Shown one piece after another: positions 25,925 through 33,654 of a stretch of DNA of 34,821 nucleotides. Position 1 is the stretch's first letter, and every line of letters starts with the position of its first letter. The stretch is from Gallionellaceae bacterium (lineage in GTDB: Bacteria > Pseudomonadota > Gammaproteobacteria > Burkholderiales > Gallionellaceae), in NCBI GenBank assembly GCA_009773615.1, contig WSYA01000018.1, positions 1 to 34,821 on the forward strand. Reading direction: 5' to 3'. The notes under the pieces were generated by a model that was not told the origin of the DNA, searched no databases, and was given only the letters and a program-made list of their open reading frames with translations. The position numbers and the translations under genes were made by a program.

Positions 25925-26410
25925 CTATTTCTTTTCCGGCATCATCATGCTGCCTGGGCCGCCAGTAGCACGATGTTCTTCCATCATCGCTTTCAGTTCT
26001 TCCGGCGTCACTTTACCGTCTTTGTTTGTATCGATCTCGTCGAAATTCTTTGAAAGCATGGGCATATCTTTGGCTTCTTCTTTTGTTAATGCGCCATCGT
26101 GGTTGGCATCTGCGGTATCGAAGCGCTTGCTGATGAGCGCGTCGCCACGTTCATGCATTTTGCCGGGGTAAGCGGCCAGCATTTCTTCTTGTGAGATTTT
26201 ACCGTCGTGGTTGGCATCCAGTTCTTTGAAGTGCTTGTTATGGAAGGCATCGAATTCCTTTTTTGAAATCGAGCCGTCTTTGTTTGCGTCCATCTCGTCA
26301 ATGTGTTTTCCACAGGGTTGGCCTTGATGCATGGGTGGACATGCCCATGCCGAAGGCGCTGCGAGAACAGTGCAGGATGCGATGACGATGCTGCTGATGA
26401 TTTTATTCAT
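25925..26410 (-). CDS. Exported four-EF-hand calcium-binding protein
   Basis: The 161-residue product has a signal peptide (IISSIVIASCTVLAAPSAWA) and four canonical EF-hand loops: DANKDGSISKKE, DANHDGKISQEE, DANHDGALTKEE and DTNKDGKVTPEE. Each has Asp or Asn at the ligand positions and Glu at position 12, so calcium binding is likely, in contrast to the degenerate protein at 12235-12705. A CPPMHQGQPCG segment and a Met-rich tail (GSMMMPEKK) flank the loops and might bind metal. It is predicted periplasmic. AAGGAGA precedes the ATG. It shares the terminator with the cytochrome c gene. The role is unknown. Confidence 0.9.
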   Translation of the reverse strand: MNKIISSIVIASCTVLAAPSAWACPPMHQGQPCGKHIDEMDANKDGSISKKEFDAFHNKHFKELDANHDGKISQEEMLAAYPGKMHERGDALISKRFDTADANHDGALTKEEAKDMPMLSKNFDEIDTNKDGKVTPEELKAMMEEHRATGGPGSMMMPEKK

Positions 26411-26538
26411 GGTTTGAATCTCCTTAGTTCAGATATGGCCGCCTGTTGGTGGCAGACGGTAGAGACAGCTTAGCACGAACAAAGTTCTGTGCGATTGGCC
26501 TGAGTTATAATTGCAACTCGATTTTAGCGCGATTTTTG

Positions 26539-28392
26539 ATGAATATTTTTTACGAAGAAGACGGCGGTTTCAAGGTTGGCAGTATCCTTGAGGACAATAC
26601 GACCTCGCTGCAAGTGGAGAACATCCACGGCAAACGCAGCAAGATCAAATCCGCCAATGTGATGTTGCGTTTCGCGCAGCCCGGTTTGGCAGAATTTTTA
26701 GCGCAGGCAGAAGGCATCGCTGCCGCTATAGATGTCGAATTTCTTTGGGAATCCTGCCCGCAGGAAGAATTCGGTTTTGACAGTCTGGCGCAGGAATATT
26801 TCGGGCATGCGCCCACGCCCATTGAAGCGGCAGGCACGTTGATACGCTTGCACTCCTCGCCGATGCACTTCTATAAAAAAGGCAAGGGCCACTATAAGTC
26901 CGCGCCGCCGGAGGCGTTGAAGTCCGCGCTTGCCAGCGCGGAAAAAAAACGCCAGCAGGCCGCGCTGCAAGCCCGTTATGTCGAAGAACTTATCGCCTTC
27001 ACGCTGCCTGCCGAGTTTGCCGACAAGCTCCAGATGATTCTGTACAAGCCGGATCGCAACACGCTGGAGGTGAAGGCGCTGGAAGCGGCTTGTGCGGCGA
27101 CGCATCTCTCGGCGGCGCATTTGCTGCACCGCTGCGGCGCAATGCCGTCCACACGCGATTACCATTTGCATCGCTTCCTGTTCGAAAATTTCCCCAAAGG
27201 CGTCGGTTTTCCTGACGTCGAAGTGGAAGCGCATCCCGAATTGCCGCTGGCTGCGGTCAATGCTTTTAGTATCGACGATGCCACCACCACCGAGATCGAC
27301 GACGCGTTTTCGCTGGAGCGTTTGGCGAACGGGAATTGGCGTGTCGGTGTGCACATCGCCGCGCCGGTCTTGGGTATCTTGCCGAACACACCCGTGGATG
27401 TGATCGCGGCGCAGCGTTTATCCACCGTGTATATGCCGGGCGACAAGATCACCATGCTGCCGGAAAATGTGGTGCAGGCGTTTACTCTGCGCGCCGACAA
27501 GGTGTGTCCCGCGTTGTCGCTGTATGTGGAAGTGGATGCAACGACGCTCGATATATTGCACAGCGACAGCCGTCTGGAGCGTTTGCACATCGCCGCCAAT
27601 CTGCGCCACGACACGCTTGAGCCTTTGTTCAACGAGGCGACCCTTGCGGCAGGTAAGCTGGATTACGCCTACGCTCACGAGCTCAAGCTGCTGTGGGACT
27701 TCGCACAAAAGCTGGAAATGTTGCGCGGCAAATCCGCCGACAACAGCACGCAACAGATCGACTACAACTTCCATGTGGAGGACGACCGCATCAGCATCAG
27801 CAACCGCTTGCGCGGCTCACCTATCGACAAGGTGGTGTCCGAGCTGATGATTCTGGTCAACAGCACCTGGGGCAAGCTGCTCGCCGACCACGGGGTGGCA
27901 GGCATTTATCGCACGCAGAACAACGGCAAAGTGAAGATGAGCACGGTCGCCGCGCCGCATCAAGGCTTGGGGGTGGCGCAATACATGTGGTCGAGTTCGC
28001 CGTTGCGCCGCTATGTGGATATGGTAAACCAGCGCCAGATTATCAGTCTGTTGCGCAACGAGGCACCGGCTTACGCTCAAAACGACACCGCGCTTTTTAC
28101 CATCCTGCGCGATTTCGATGCTGCCTATACCCTTTACAATGAATTCCAGCGCCAGATGGAGCGTTACTGGTGTCTGCGTTGGTTGTTGCAGGAGGATGTG
28201 AAGCAGGTTGCGGTGATGGTGCTGCGCGAAAATCTGGTCAAGCTTGCCGATATTCCGCTGGTGAGCCGGATTCCGTCGCTGCCTGAGTTGCCGCCGAACA
28301 CGCGCGCGACACTGGAGATAGGGGAGATTGATTTGCTCGATTTGAACTTCAATGCGCGTTTCATCTCGGTGATTGAGGCGACGCCCGCATGA
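26539..28392 (+). CDS. RNase II/RNB-domain 3'-5' exoribonuclease
   Basis: This 617-residue protein has an OB-like N-terminus (about 1-45), a helical region with a predicted winged-helix section, and the RNB catalytic domain from about 240 to 540. The catalytic metal-binding motif SIDDATTTEIDDAFSLE gives Asp246, 247, 254 and 255. YMPGDKITMLPE and PLRRYVDMVNQRQI are further RNB motifs. The classic double cold-shock region of RNase R is not evident, so it resembles the shorter RNase II-like proteins of betaproteobacteria rather than Rnr. The ATG at 26539 is the natural start of the homology; the frame is open from 26446. No good ribosome binding site is seen. A TATAAT lies at 26506-26511. It overlaps the following tonB-like gene by four bases. 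Confidence 0.9.
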   Translation: MNIFYEEDGGFKVGSILEDNTTSLQVENIHGKRSKIKSANVMLRFAQPGLAEFLAQAEGIAAAIDVEFLWESCPQEEFGFDSLAQEYFGHAPTPIEAAGTLIRLHSSPMHFYKKGKGHYKSAPPEALKSALASAEKKRQQAALQARYVEELIAFTLPAEFADKLQMILYKPDRNTLEVKALEAACAATHLSAAHLLHRCGAMPSTRDYHLHRFLFENFPKGVGFPDVEVEAHPELPLAAVNAFSIDDATTTEIDDAFSLERLANGNWRVGVHIAAPVLGILPNTPVDVIAAQRLSTVYMPGDKITMLPENVVQAFTLRADKVCPALSLYVEVDATTLDILHSDSRLERLHIAANLRHDTLEPLFNEATLAAGKLDYAYAHELKLLWDFAQKLEMLRGKSADNSTQQIDYNFHVEDDRISISNRLRGSPIDKVVSELMILVNSTWGKLLADHGVAGIYRTQNNGKVKMSTVAAPHQGLGVAQYMWSSSPLRRYVDMVNQRQIISLLRNEAPAYAQNDTALFTILRDFDAAYTLYNEFQRQMERYWCLRWLLQEDVKQVAVMVLRENLVKLADIPLVSRIPSLPELPPNTRATLEIGEIDLLDLNFNARFISVIEATPA

Positions 28393-29246
28393 TTCGTCTG
28401 CTGCTAAAACAGAACATGGTTTTCGCTGTGGCGTTTTCGCTCGGCGTGCATGCTTTTGTGCTGTTCGGCATCGGGATCGCGCTTCCCGGCTTGGGCAAGG
28501 CGATCAGCACGCCGTTGCAGCCGCTTGAGGTGGTGCTGGTCAATAGCAAGTCGAAGACGCGTCCGAGCAATGCGGCCAAGATGGCGCAGAACAATCTCGA
28601 CGGTGGCGGCAATACTGCGGATGACCGTCATGCCAAGACTCCGTTGCCGACGTTGGGCGACGGCGAACAATTCTCGCCGGAGCAGTCCGCGCATCGCGTG
28701 CAGCAACTGGAGCAAGAGGCTAAACGCTTGCTCACACAATTGAAGAGCGATTACAGCGTGTCGCAGGAAAAAAACGTCAAGCAACCGGTCAGCAGTGAGA
28801 TGAGCGGCGAAGACTTGGTGCAGCGTTCGCTTGAGATCGCGCGGCTGGAAGCCGAAATCGGCAAAAGCATGGATTCCTACGAGAAGCTTCCAAAACGCAA
28901 ATTCGTCGGGGCGCGTACTCAGGAATATCGTTACGCCCGTTACGTCGAGGACTGGCGCAGCAAAGTGGAGCGTGTCGGAAACATGAACTATCCGCAGCAG
29001 GCGCGCGATCAGAAAATTTACGGGAAATTGACGCTCACAGTTTCGATCCGCGCCGATGGCAGTGTGGAAAATATCGAGATCAATCGCTCATCCGGGCAAC
29101 GTATCCTCGATGCGGCCGCCATGCGCATCGTCAAGCTTGCAGCTCCTTATTCCGCTTTCCCTCCGGACATCCTCAAGGAAACCGACGTGCTCAGCATCAC
29201 CCGCACGTGGATGTTTACCAGCAACGATCATCTGGAAAGCGAGTAG
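28389..29246 (+). CDS. TonB-family energy transducer
   Basis: The 285-residue protein has one N-terminal membrane helix (MVFAVAFSLGVHAFVLFGIGIAL, about 10-32) with the SLGVHA histidine of TonB proteins. A periplasmic linker follows, with a coiled coil at about 100-170 (VQQLEQEAKRLLTQL). The C-terminal TonB domain (about 190-280) has MNYPQQARDQKIYGKLTLTVSI and DGSVENIEINRSSG. It lacks the long Pro-Lys spacer of E. coli TonB and has no exbBD genes beside it, though tolQR elsewhere in the window is related. The ATGA overlap with the RNase gene indicates translational coupling. Confidence 0.9.
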   Translation: MIRLLLKQNMVFAVAFSLGVHAFVLFGIGIALPGLGKAISTPLQPLEVVLVNSKSKTRPSNAAKMAQNNLDGGGNTADDRHAKTPLPTLGDGEQFSPEQSAHRVQQLEQEAKRLLTQLKSDYSVSQEKNVKQPVSSEMSGEDLVQRSLEIARLEAEIGKSMDSYEKLPKRKFVGARTQEYRYARYVEDWRSKVERVGNMNYPQQARDQKIYGKLTLTVSIRADGSVENIEINRSSGQRILDAAAMRIVKLAAPYSAFPPDILKETDVLSITRTWMFTSNDHLESE

Positions 29247-29650
29247 GCGAGCGCTATCGTTCATTTGCCATCCTCGCTTCCGTCTCGCGTGATCAGGCAA
29301 TTTCTCATATAAAGAAGCTGCACATAAAGATGCCTATGCCGGCAGCATTGGCATACATGAAAAATTTTGATCTCCATGCAATGTGGAGTCGAATCAAGCT
29401 GCGCCGAGCATCATTCCCAGTCCGCTTGTCATATAAATATTCATCAGCATTTCTCCCGGCTGAAAGATTAAAATGACCCTGTCAGTTGAAGTGATGCAAT
29501 CGCCGCGCCAAAAGCGGCCTGATGAATATCAGAGAGTTGGCTAGGCGCGGACTTCGCAATGTGGCATTTTGCGGCAGTGTGTGTGGAATGCGCTCTGATG
29601 CGAATTGATTGTGCGCGCTCCCGGTGCATGGCGCGCAAGTGATCCGTAAT
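29247..29650. other. Intergenic stretch without a recognised gene
   Basis: About 400 bases separate the tonB-like gene and the flaG terminator. Both strands have only short, poorly started open frames. A 6-bp stem (TATGCC/GGCATA) near 29335 and a 5-bp stem (GCCGC/GCGGC) near 29500 are visible, neither with a T-run. I see no RNA gene or repeat. Confidence 0.5.
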
Positions 29651-29671
29651 AAAAAAACCCGCCGAAGCGGG
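29651..29671 (-). terminator. Intrinsic terminator of the flaG operon
   Basis: On the minus strand, CCCGC-TTCG-GCGGG is a 5-bp GC stem with the very stable UUCG tetraloop, followed by seven T residues. It begins 20 bases after the flaG stop. Confidence 0.9.
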
Positions 29672-29691
29672 CGCCCTAAAGGGAATTGGTT

Positions 29692-30078
29692 TTATGCGCT
29701 GACGTTTATGAGTTGCCCTTTGTCTTCTTGGGATTGGTCTATCGCTTCAGCTATGGCAATGATTTCTTTTGAGGGAAATTGGCTGATGACTTCATTGGTG
29801 ACCTTATCCAACACTTTGACCACATGGATGCCGGTAGACTTGTCCCGTTCAATCGAGGCGTACAGGTTTTGTCCCTTTTGGGTGAAAGTCTCGTTCACCT
29901 GCTTGATCGCCTGATCGACGCGTTCGGGCGACGGTGCTTGAGTGATGCCCTCCGACTCCGCAGGCGTCGACCTTTGGGCGACGGAGCTTGGCGGCGCGGC
30001 TGGAGCTTGCACAACAAACCGTATGCTGTCGCTCTGGGCGGTAGCAGCCGATCTCGTGGCAATGAAAGAAATGCTCAT
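29692..30078 (-). CDS. flaG: Flagellar protein FlaG
   Basis: The 128-residue protein has a disordered Pro/Ala/Ser-rich N-terminal half and the conserved FlaG domain (about 55-125). The domain contains VDQAIKQVNETFTQKGQNLYASIERD, TGIHVVKVLDKVTNEVISQFPSKEII and AIAEAIDQ. FlaG proteins influence filament length in polar flagella, usually next to flagellin and fliD. Here the gene sits away from flagellin but follows a small gene and a sigma-28 promoter, so its expression should still be late-flagellar. It ends in a strong terminator. Confidence 0.93.
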   Translation of the reverse strand: MSISFIATRSAATAQSDSIRFVVQAPAAPPSSVAQRSTPAESEGITQAPSPERVDQAIKQVNETFTQKGQNLYASIERDKSTGIHVVKVLDKVTNEVISQFPSKEIIAIAEAIDQSQEDKGQLINVSA

Positions 30079-30106
30079 GTTTAACCTCTCCTGCTAACGG
30101 TTGGTA

Positions 30107-30307
30107 TCAGGCCCATGTGTTAATGAGATTGCCGACTTCCTGACCGCTGGTGTTGATGGACGGGGGCGGCTCAGTTGGTATTGATGCTATGAATACGCCG
30201 CCGTTGTTGTCGCTTACATATTCCACATCCTGAGCGCGCGTAGGCTTGTTTTGCGGCTGAACGGCAATGGCAATTTGTACGTTTGAATGACCTGAGTTGA
30301 TTTCCAT
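30107..30307 (-). CDS. Small protein of the flaG operon, unknown function
   Basis: This 66-residue protein has no signal peptide and no membrane helix. Its sequence is rich in Asn, Gln, Pro and Ser, with QDVEYVSDNNGGVFIASIPTEPPPS in its centre split by prolines. I do not recognise a family. The start is well supported: AAAGG lies seven bases before the ATG. It is the first gene after a sigma-28 promoter, and 28 bp separate it from flaG, so it is probably a flagellar-regulon product. Confidence 0.8.
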   Translation of the reverse strand: MEINSGHSNVQIAIAVQPQNKPTRAQDVEYVSDNNGGVFIASIPTEPPPSINTSGQEVGNLINTWA

Positions 30308-30365
30308 GATGCGGCCTTTCGTTTATTGATGGATAAAGCGCAAGTTACAGCGGTTTGTAATGTTG

Positions 30366-30392
30366 CTATCGGCAGGTTTTTGCCCGACTTTA
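30366..30392 (-). promoter_or_regulatory. Sigma-28 (FliA) promoter of the small gene-flaG operon
   Basis: On the minus strand TAAAGTCG (30385-30392), an 11-base spacer and GCCGATAG (30366-30373) match the FliA consensus TAAAGTTT-N11-GCCGATAA at 13 of 16 positions with exact spacing. It lies about 58 bases before the ATG of the 66-residue gene. Confidence 0.9.
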
Positions 30393-30412
30393 GGGTAAAG
30401 CGAAAATATATT

Positions 30413-30441
30413 TTCATTGCATCTCAATGGGATGCAATGAA
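30413..30441. repeat. Perfect 11-bp inverted repeat between the flaG operon and aroE
   Basis: TTCATTGCATC (30413-30423) and GATGCAATGAA (30431-30441) are perfect reverse complements around a 7-base loop. The dyad is directly upstream of the sigma-28 promoter and about 95 bases before aroE. There is no T-run, so a protein-binding site or a hairpin in an aroE leader is more likely than a terminator. Confidence 0.7.
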
Positions 30442-30534
30442 GTCGGGGAGGAATAGCTATCTGCCCGACGAAAACCCGACTGTCCGTTATAATCCGCCGC
30501 CAAAATAGCCCCGCCACCATTGAAAGCGCCATCC

Positions 30535-31341
30535 ATGACTGACCGTTACGCCGTAATAGGCCACCCCATCTCGCACAGCAAGTCGCCCATGATTTATCAA
30601 GCCTTCGCTGCGCAGACGCATCAGGATATGTCTTACGAGGCTATCGAAGCGCCGCTGGACGGCTTCAAAGCCACTATCGAACGTCTGGTGAGCGAAGGCT
30701 ACAAGGGCTGCAACGTCACCGTGCCGTTCAAATTCGAGGCGCTGAAACTATGCAAGCAACTTACCGGACGCGCGCAAGCCGCGCAGGCGGTCAATACCTT
30801 GTTTTTTCGGGACGGCGCGATCTTCGGCGACAACACCGACGGCGTGGGGCTGCTTGCCGATATCGAGCAAAATCTGAAGTGCAAGTTGTTGTTCAAGAAA
30901 GTGCTGCTAATGGGGGCGGGCGGGGCGGCACACGGGGTGATCTGGCAATTATTTAACGCGGGGGTGACCATCACCGTGGCCAACCGCACGGTGGAGAAGG
31001 CGCAGCAGTTGGTGTCCGAGTTTGCGCCCTACGGCACAGTGATCGCCAGCAGTTACGAGGCGCTCGCGGGCAAGACTTTCGACGTGGTCGTCAATGCGAC
31101 ATCGAGCAGCTTGGCGGATGAGTTGCCACCGCTGCCGGAGGGGCTGTTCGCGCCGCAGGCATTGGCTTACGACATGATGTACGGCAAGCAGACGCCGTTC
31201 CTGAAATTCGCCGCAGAGCAAGGCGCAGCGCAGCTGGCCGACGGGCTGGGTATGCTGGTCGAGCAAGCGGCGGAGGCGTTTTTTAAATGGCGCGAAGTGC
31301 GTCCCGACACCGCGCCGGTCATCGCGCGGTTGCGCGCATGA
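30535..31341 (+). CDS. aroE: Shikimate dehydrogenase
   Basis: AroE reduces 3-dehydroshikimate to shikimate with NADPH in aromatic amino-acid synthesis. The 268 residues show GHPISHSKSPMIYQAF at the N-terminus, the catalytic lysine (Lys66) in NVTVPFKFEAL, DNTDGVG with the paired Asp, and the NADP-binding loop GAGGAAHGV followed by VANRT. The ATG at 30535 fits the family start; an in-frame TTG at 30520 is less likely. A TATAAT at 30488-30493 may be its -10 element. The stop overlaps the mtgA start. Confidence 0.97.
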   Translation: MTDRYAVIGHPISHSKSPMIYQAFAAQTHQDMSYEAIEAPLDGFKATIERLVSEGYKGCNVTVPFKFEALKLCKQLTGRAQAAQAVNTLFFRDGAIFGDNTDGVGLLADIEQNLKCKLLFKKVLLMGAGGAAHGVIWQLFNAGVTITVANRTVEKAQQLVSEFAPYGTVIASSYEALAGKTFDVVVNATSSSLADELPPLPEGLFAPQALAYDMMYGKQTPFLKFAAEQGAAQLADGLGMLVEQAAEAFFKWREVRPDTAPVIARLRA

Positions 31342-32036
31342 TGAAAAAACTCTGGTACTGGTCTTGGCGCATTTTGCTGGCGCTGTTTGTTCTGATGCTG
31401 CTGTATCAGGCATGGGTCGCCGCGCATGTGTGGTGGTGGATAGATCGCAATCCGGCTTCCAGCGCGTTTATGCAAGACCGTTTGGACGTGATGCAAGACA
31501 AAAATCCTGATGCCGAGTTGAAGCACCAATGGGTGTCGTATAAAAAAATATCCAACAATCTGAAGCGCGCTTTGATCGCCTCGGAGGATGCCAAATTCGT
31601 CGATCATGAGGGTTTCGACTGGGAAGGTATCCAGAAGGCATACGAAAAAAATTTGAAGAAGGGCAAGCTCGTGGCGGGCGGCTCCACTATCAGTCAGCAA
31701 TTGGCGAAGAATCTATTTCTTTCCTCCGGGCGCACGCCGTGGCGCAAAGGAGAAGAGGTCATCATCACCGTCATGCTGGAGCACATGATGGAGAAGGAGC
31801 GCATCTTCGAGATTTATTTGAACGTGATCGAGTGGGGGAACGGCGTGTTCGGAGCCGAGGCCGCAGCACGGCATTACTACCGCATCAGCGCCGCGCAACT
31901 TTCGCCACAGCAGGCGGCCAAGCTTGCCGCAATGGTGCCCAACCCGCGTTATTACGACAAGCATCGCGAAGCCAAGGGCTTGCTGCGCAAGACCGACATC
32001 ATCCTTTCGCGTATGGGAGATGCGGACATCCCATAG
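31338..32036 (+). CDS. mtgA: Monofunctional biosynthetic peptidoglycan transglycosylase
   Basis: MtgA polymerises lipid II into glycan strands without a transpeptidase domain. The 232 residues have an N-terminal membrane anchor (ILLALFVLMLLYQAWVAA, about 12-30) and a GT51 domain. The catalytic Glu83 is in ASEDAKFVDHEGFDW, followed by GGSTISQQLAKNLFLS and EIYLNVIEWGNGVFGAE, all GT51 signature motifs. It overlaps aroE through ATGA, a gene pair often seen in betaproteobacteria. A second ATG three bases later could also be used. Confidence 0.96.
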   Translation: MMKKLWYWSWRILLALFVLMLLYQAWVAAHVWWWIDRNPASSAFMQDRLDVMQDKNPDAELKHQWVSYKKISNNLKRALIASEDAKFVDHEGFDWEGIQKAYEKNLKKGKLVAGGSTISQQLAKNLFLSSGRTPWRKGEEVIITVMLEHMMEKERIFEIYLNVIEWGNGVFGAEAAARHYYRISAAQLSPQQAAKLAAMVPNPRYYDKHREAKGLLRKTDIILSRMGDADIP

Positions 32037-32052
32037 AATTTTCTGGGGGCGT

Positions 32053-33462
32053 TTAACGGCTGGGTTTTTCGCGCTTTTCGATGAATTTCAAAAACACATA
32101 AGTCAGCCAGCCGACGAACACCAGCCCGATGGTGAATAGCCCGTAGGCGACTTCCCAGGGAATGCCCTTGGTCATCATCGAGAACTCGGACATGCCGCCG
32201 ATGCCCGCCAGCACATTGAGCGGCATGAACACCACACTGAGCACTGTCAGCCGCTGGATCACTTTGTTCTGGTTGATGTTGATGAAGCCGACGGTGGCGT
32301 CCATCAGGAAGTTGATTTTTCCGAACAGGAAGGTGGTGTGGCCGTCGAGCGACTCGATGTCGCGCAAAATCTGCTGCGCGTCTTCCACCTGATGTTTTTC
32401 GAGAAATTTGCTGCGCATCAAAAATGAAACTGCGCGGCGTGTATCCAGCACATTGCGGCGGATGCGCCCGTTCAAGTCTTCCTCGTGGGCGATGGCGACC
32501 AATATCTTGGCGGCATCCTCGTCGGTCATCTGTTTGTTGAGCACTTGCTTGCCCACCGCTTCCAAGCCCTGATACATGTCCTCCATCGCGTCCGCCGAAT
32601 ATTCCGCATCGGCGGCGTAAAGATCTAGCAGCACATCGCGCGAATCGGAAACGTAATTGGGTTGGGAAAAAGCCCGCAGGCGCTGCAAACGGAACACCGG
32701 CAACTCTTCCGAGCGCACCGAAAACAAAATATCCTGATACAGGATTAAAGCGACAGCGACGTTGCGCGACTCGTCTTCGAGGTCGAGCAAAAAGTCGGAA
32801 TGCAAATGAATCTCACCATTTTCTTCGATGTAAAAACGGGCGCTGGCCTCAAGGTCGCTCAGCCTTTCCGGGTCGGGCAGTTCTATCCCGAAAATATCCC
32901 CCACCCAGGTGCGCTCCTCGAATGTGGGGCCGACCAAGTCGATCCATACCGGTTTGGTCTTGAGCAGCTCTTCGCTGGTGTGGATGGTGATTTCGCGCAA
33001 GCGGCCTTCATGCAGGCCGAACGCTTTGATGCTGGATCTTTCGTTCTTGAACTCGCGCTTTCCCAAAGCGTTCAGCACCGAGATCGGGACATCGCGCAGA
33101 ATCAATTCTTTGCGCGACTCACTCAGCTGATCCCATACAAAAATCTGTTCTTCGGCGGAGAGCTCACCCAGTATCTGCGCAACATCTGCGGGGTCGGCTT
33201 CGTTCAGGGCCTGTTTCAGTTTGGCCAAATTTTGTTTGCGCACCAACGTCTCGACCAGATCGTGGTGGGGCATATCCTGCTTGCGTACCATGCCCTCAAC
33301 CAGCTGATGCTTTTGCAACAGGTGAAGTAGGGTTTGCCGATTGTTTTGTTGTTCTGCGGGTTGGTCGTTTTGCATGATCAGGGCGGGCTCATCGCATTGG
33401 GCGGGCGGATGATACGGTAGAAAACGCCCTTGTGTCACTGGCTTTAACGTGTGACGCGTCAT
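32053..33462 (-). CDS. CorA-family magnesium transporter with MgtE_N-like N-terminal region
   Basis: The N-terminal region (about 45-140) contains LVETLVRKQNLAKLKQALNE and ADPADVAQILGELSAEEQIFVWDQL, which parallels the MgtE_N region of the MgtE protein in this same window (LLNRLHPSDIAFILAALP). The CorA cytoplasmic domain follows (about 145-390). Two C-terminal helices are then interrupted by GIGGMSEFSMMT, where canonical CorA channels have YGMN at the pore. It is thus a divergent CorA branch with an MgtE-type sensor-like domain. Substrate (Mg2+, Co2+ or other) is not provable from sequence. The start is uncertain: ATG 33462, GTG 33471 and ATG 33375 are possible, and none has a strong ribosome binding site. 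It converges on mtgA. Confidence 0.88.
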   Translation of the reverse strand: MTRHTLKPVTQGRFLPYHPPAQCDEPALIMQNDQPAEQQNNRQTLLHLLQKHQLVEGMVRKQDMPHHDLVETLVRKQNLAKLKQALNEADPADVAQILGELSAEEQIFVWDQLSESRKELILRDVPISVLNALGKREFKNERSSIKAFGLHEGRLREITIHTSEELLKTKPVWIDLVGPTFEERTWVGDIFGIELPDPERLSDLEASARFYIEENGEIHLHSDFLLDLEDESRNVAVALILYQDILFSVRSEELPVFRLQRLRAFSQPNYVSDSRDVLLDLYAADAEYSADAMEDMYQGLEAVGKQVLNKQMTDEDAAKILVAIAHEEDLNGRIRRNVLDTRRAVSFLMRSKFLEKHQVEDAQQILRDIESLDGHTTFLFGKINFLMDATVGFININQNKVIQRLTVLSVVFMPLNVLAGIGGMSEFSMMTKGIPWEVAYGLFTIGLVFVGWLTYVFLKFIEKREKPSR

Positions 33463-33581
33463 TGATATCACTATCAGCTGCGCCGGCTTGTTTATACGGA
33501 TTGATGTTAGGTGCTGAAGTCCTTGCGGCGCTGCCAGTTAAGCTTTGTAAATCTACACATACAATATTTTTATCAGAAAAA

Positions 33582-33603
33582 CAACTAGCAGAATAGCTAG
33601 TTG
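33582..33603. repeat. 8-bp inverted repeat upstream of the outer-membrane protein gene
   Basis: CAACTAGC and GCTAGTTG form a perfect dyad with loop AGAATA. It lies 52 bases before the ATG at 33655, just downstream of a possible -10 element TACAAT (33560-33565), in a position suited to an operator. Confidence 0.55.
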
Positions 33604-33624
33604 CATCAAACTTCGTGTTGTGAA

Positions 33625-33638
33625 TTAATACGTATTAA
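33625..33638. repeat. 14-bp perfect palindrome next to the ribosome binding site
   Basis: TTAATACGTATTAA is a perfect palindrome immediately before the AAAGGGGGG ribosome binding site of the outer-membrane protein gene. It is a candidate repressor site or leader element. Confidence 0.55.
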
Positions 33639-33654
33639 AGGGGGGTGTCAGTTA

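Noticed and set aside
29207..29476. 89-codon plus-strand frame after the tonB-like gene.
   Set aside because: Begins inside the tonB-like gene, has no ribosome binding site and no recognisable domain.
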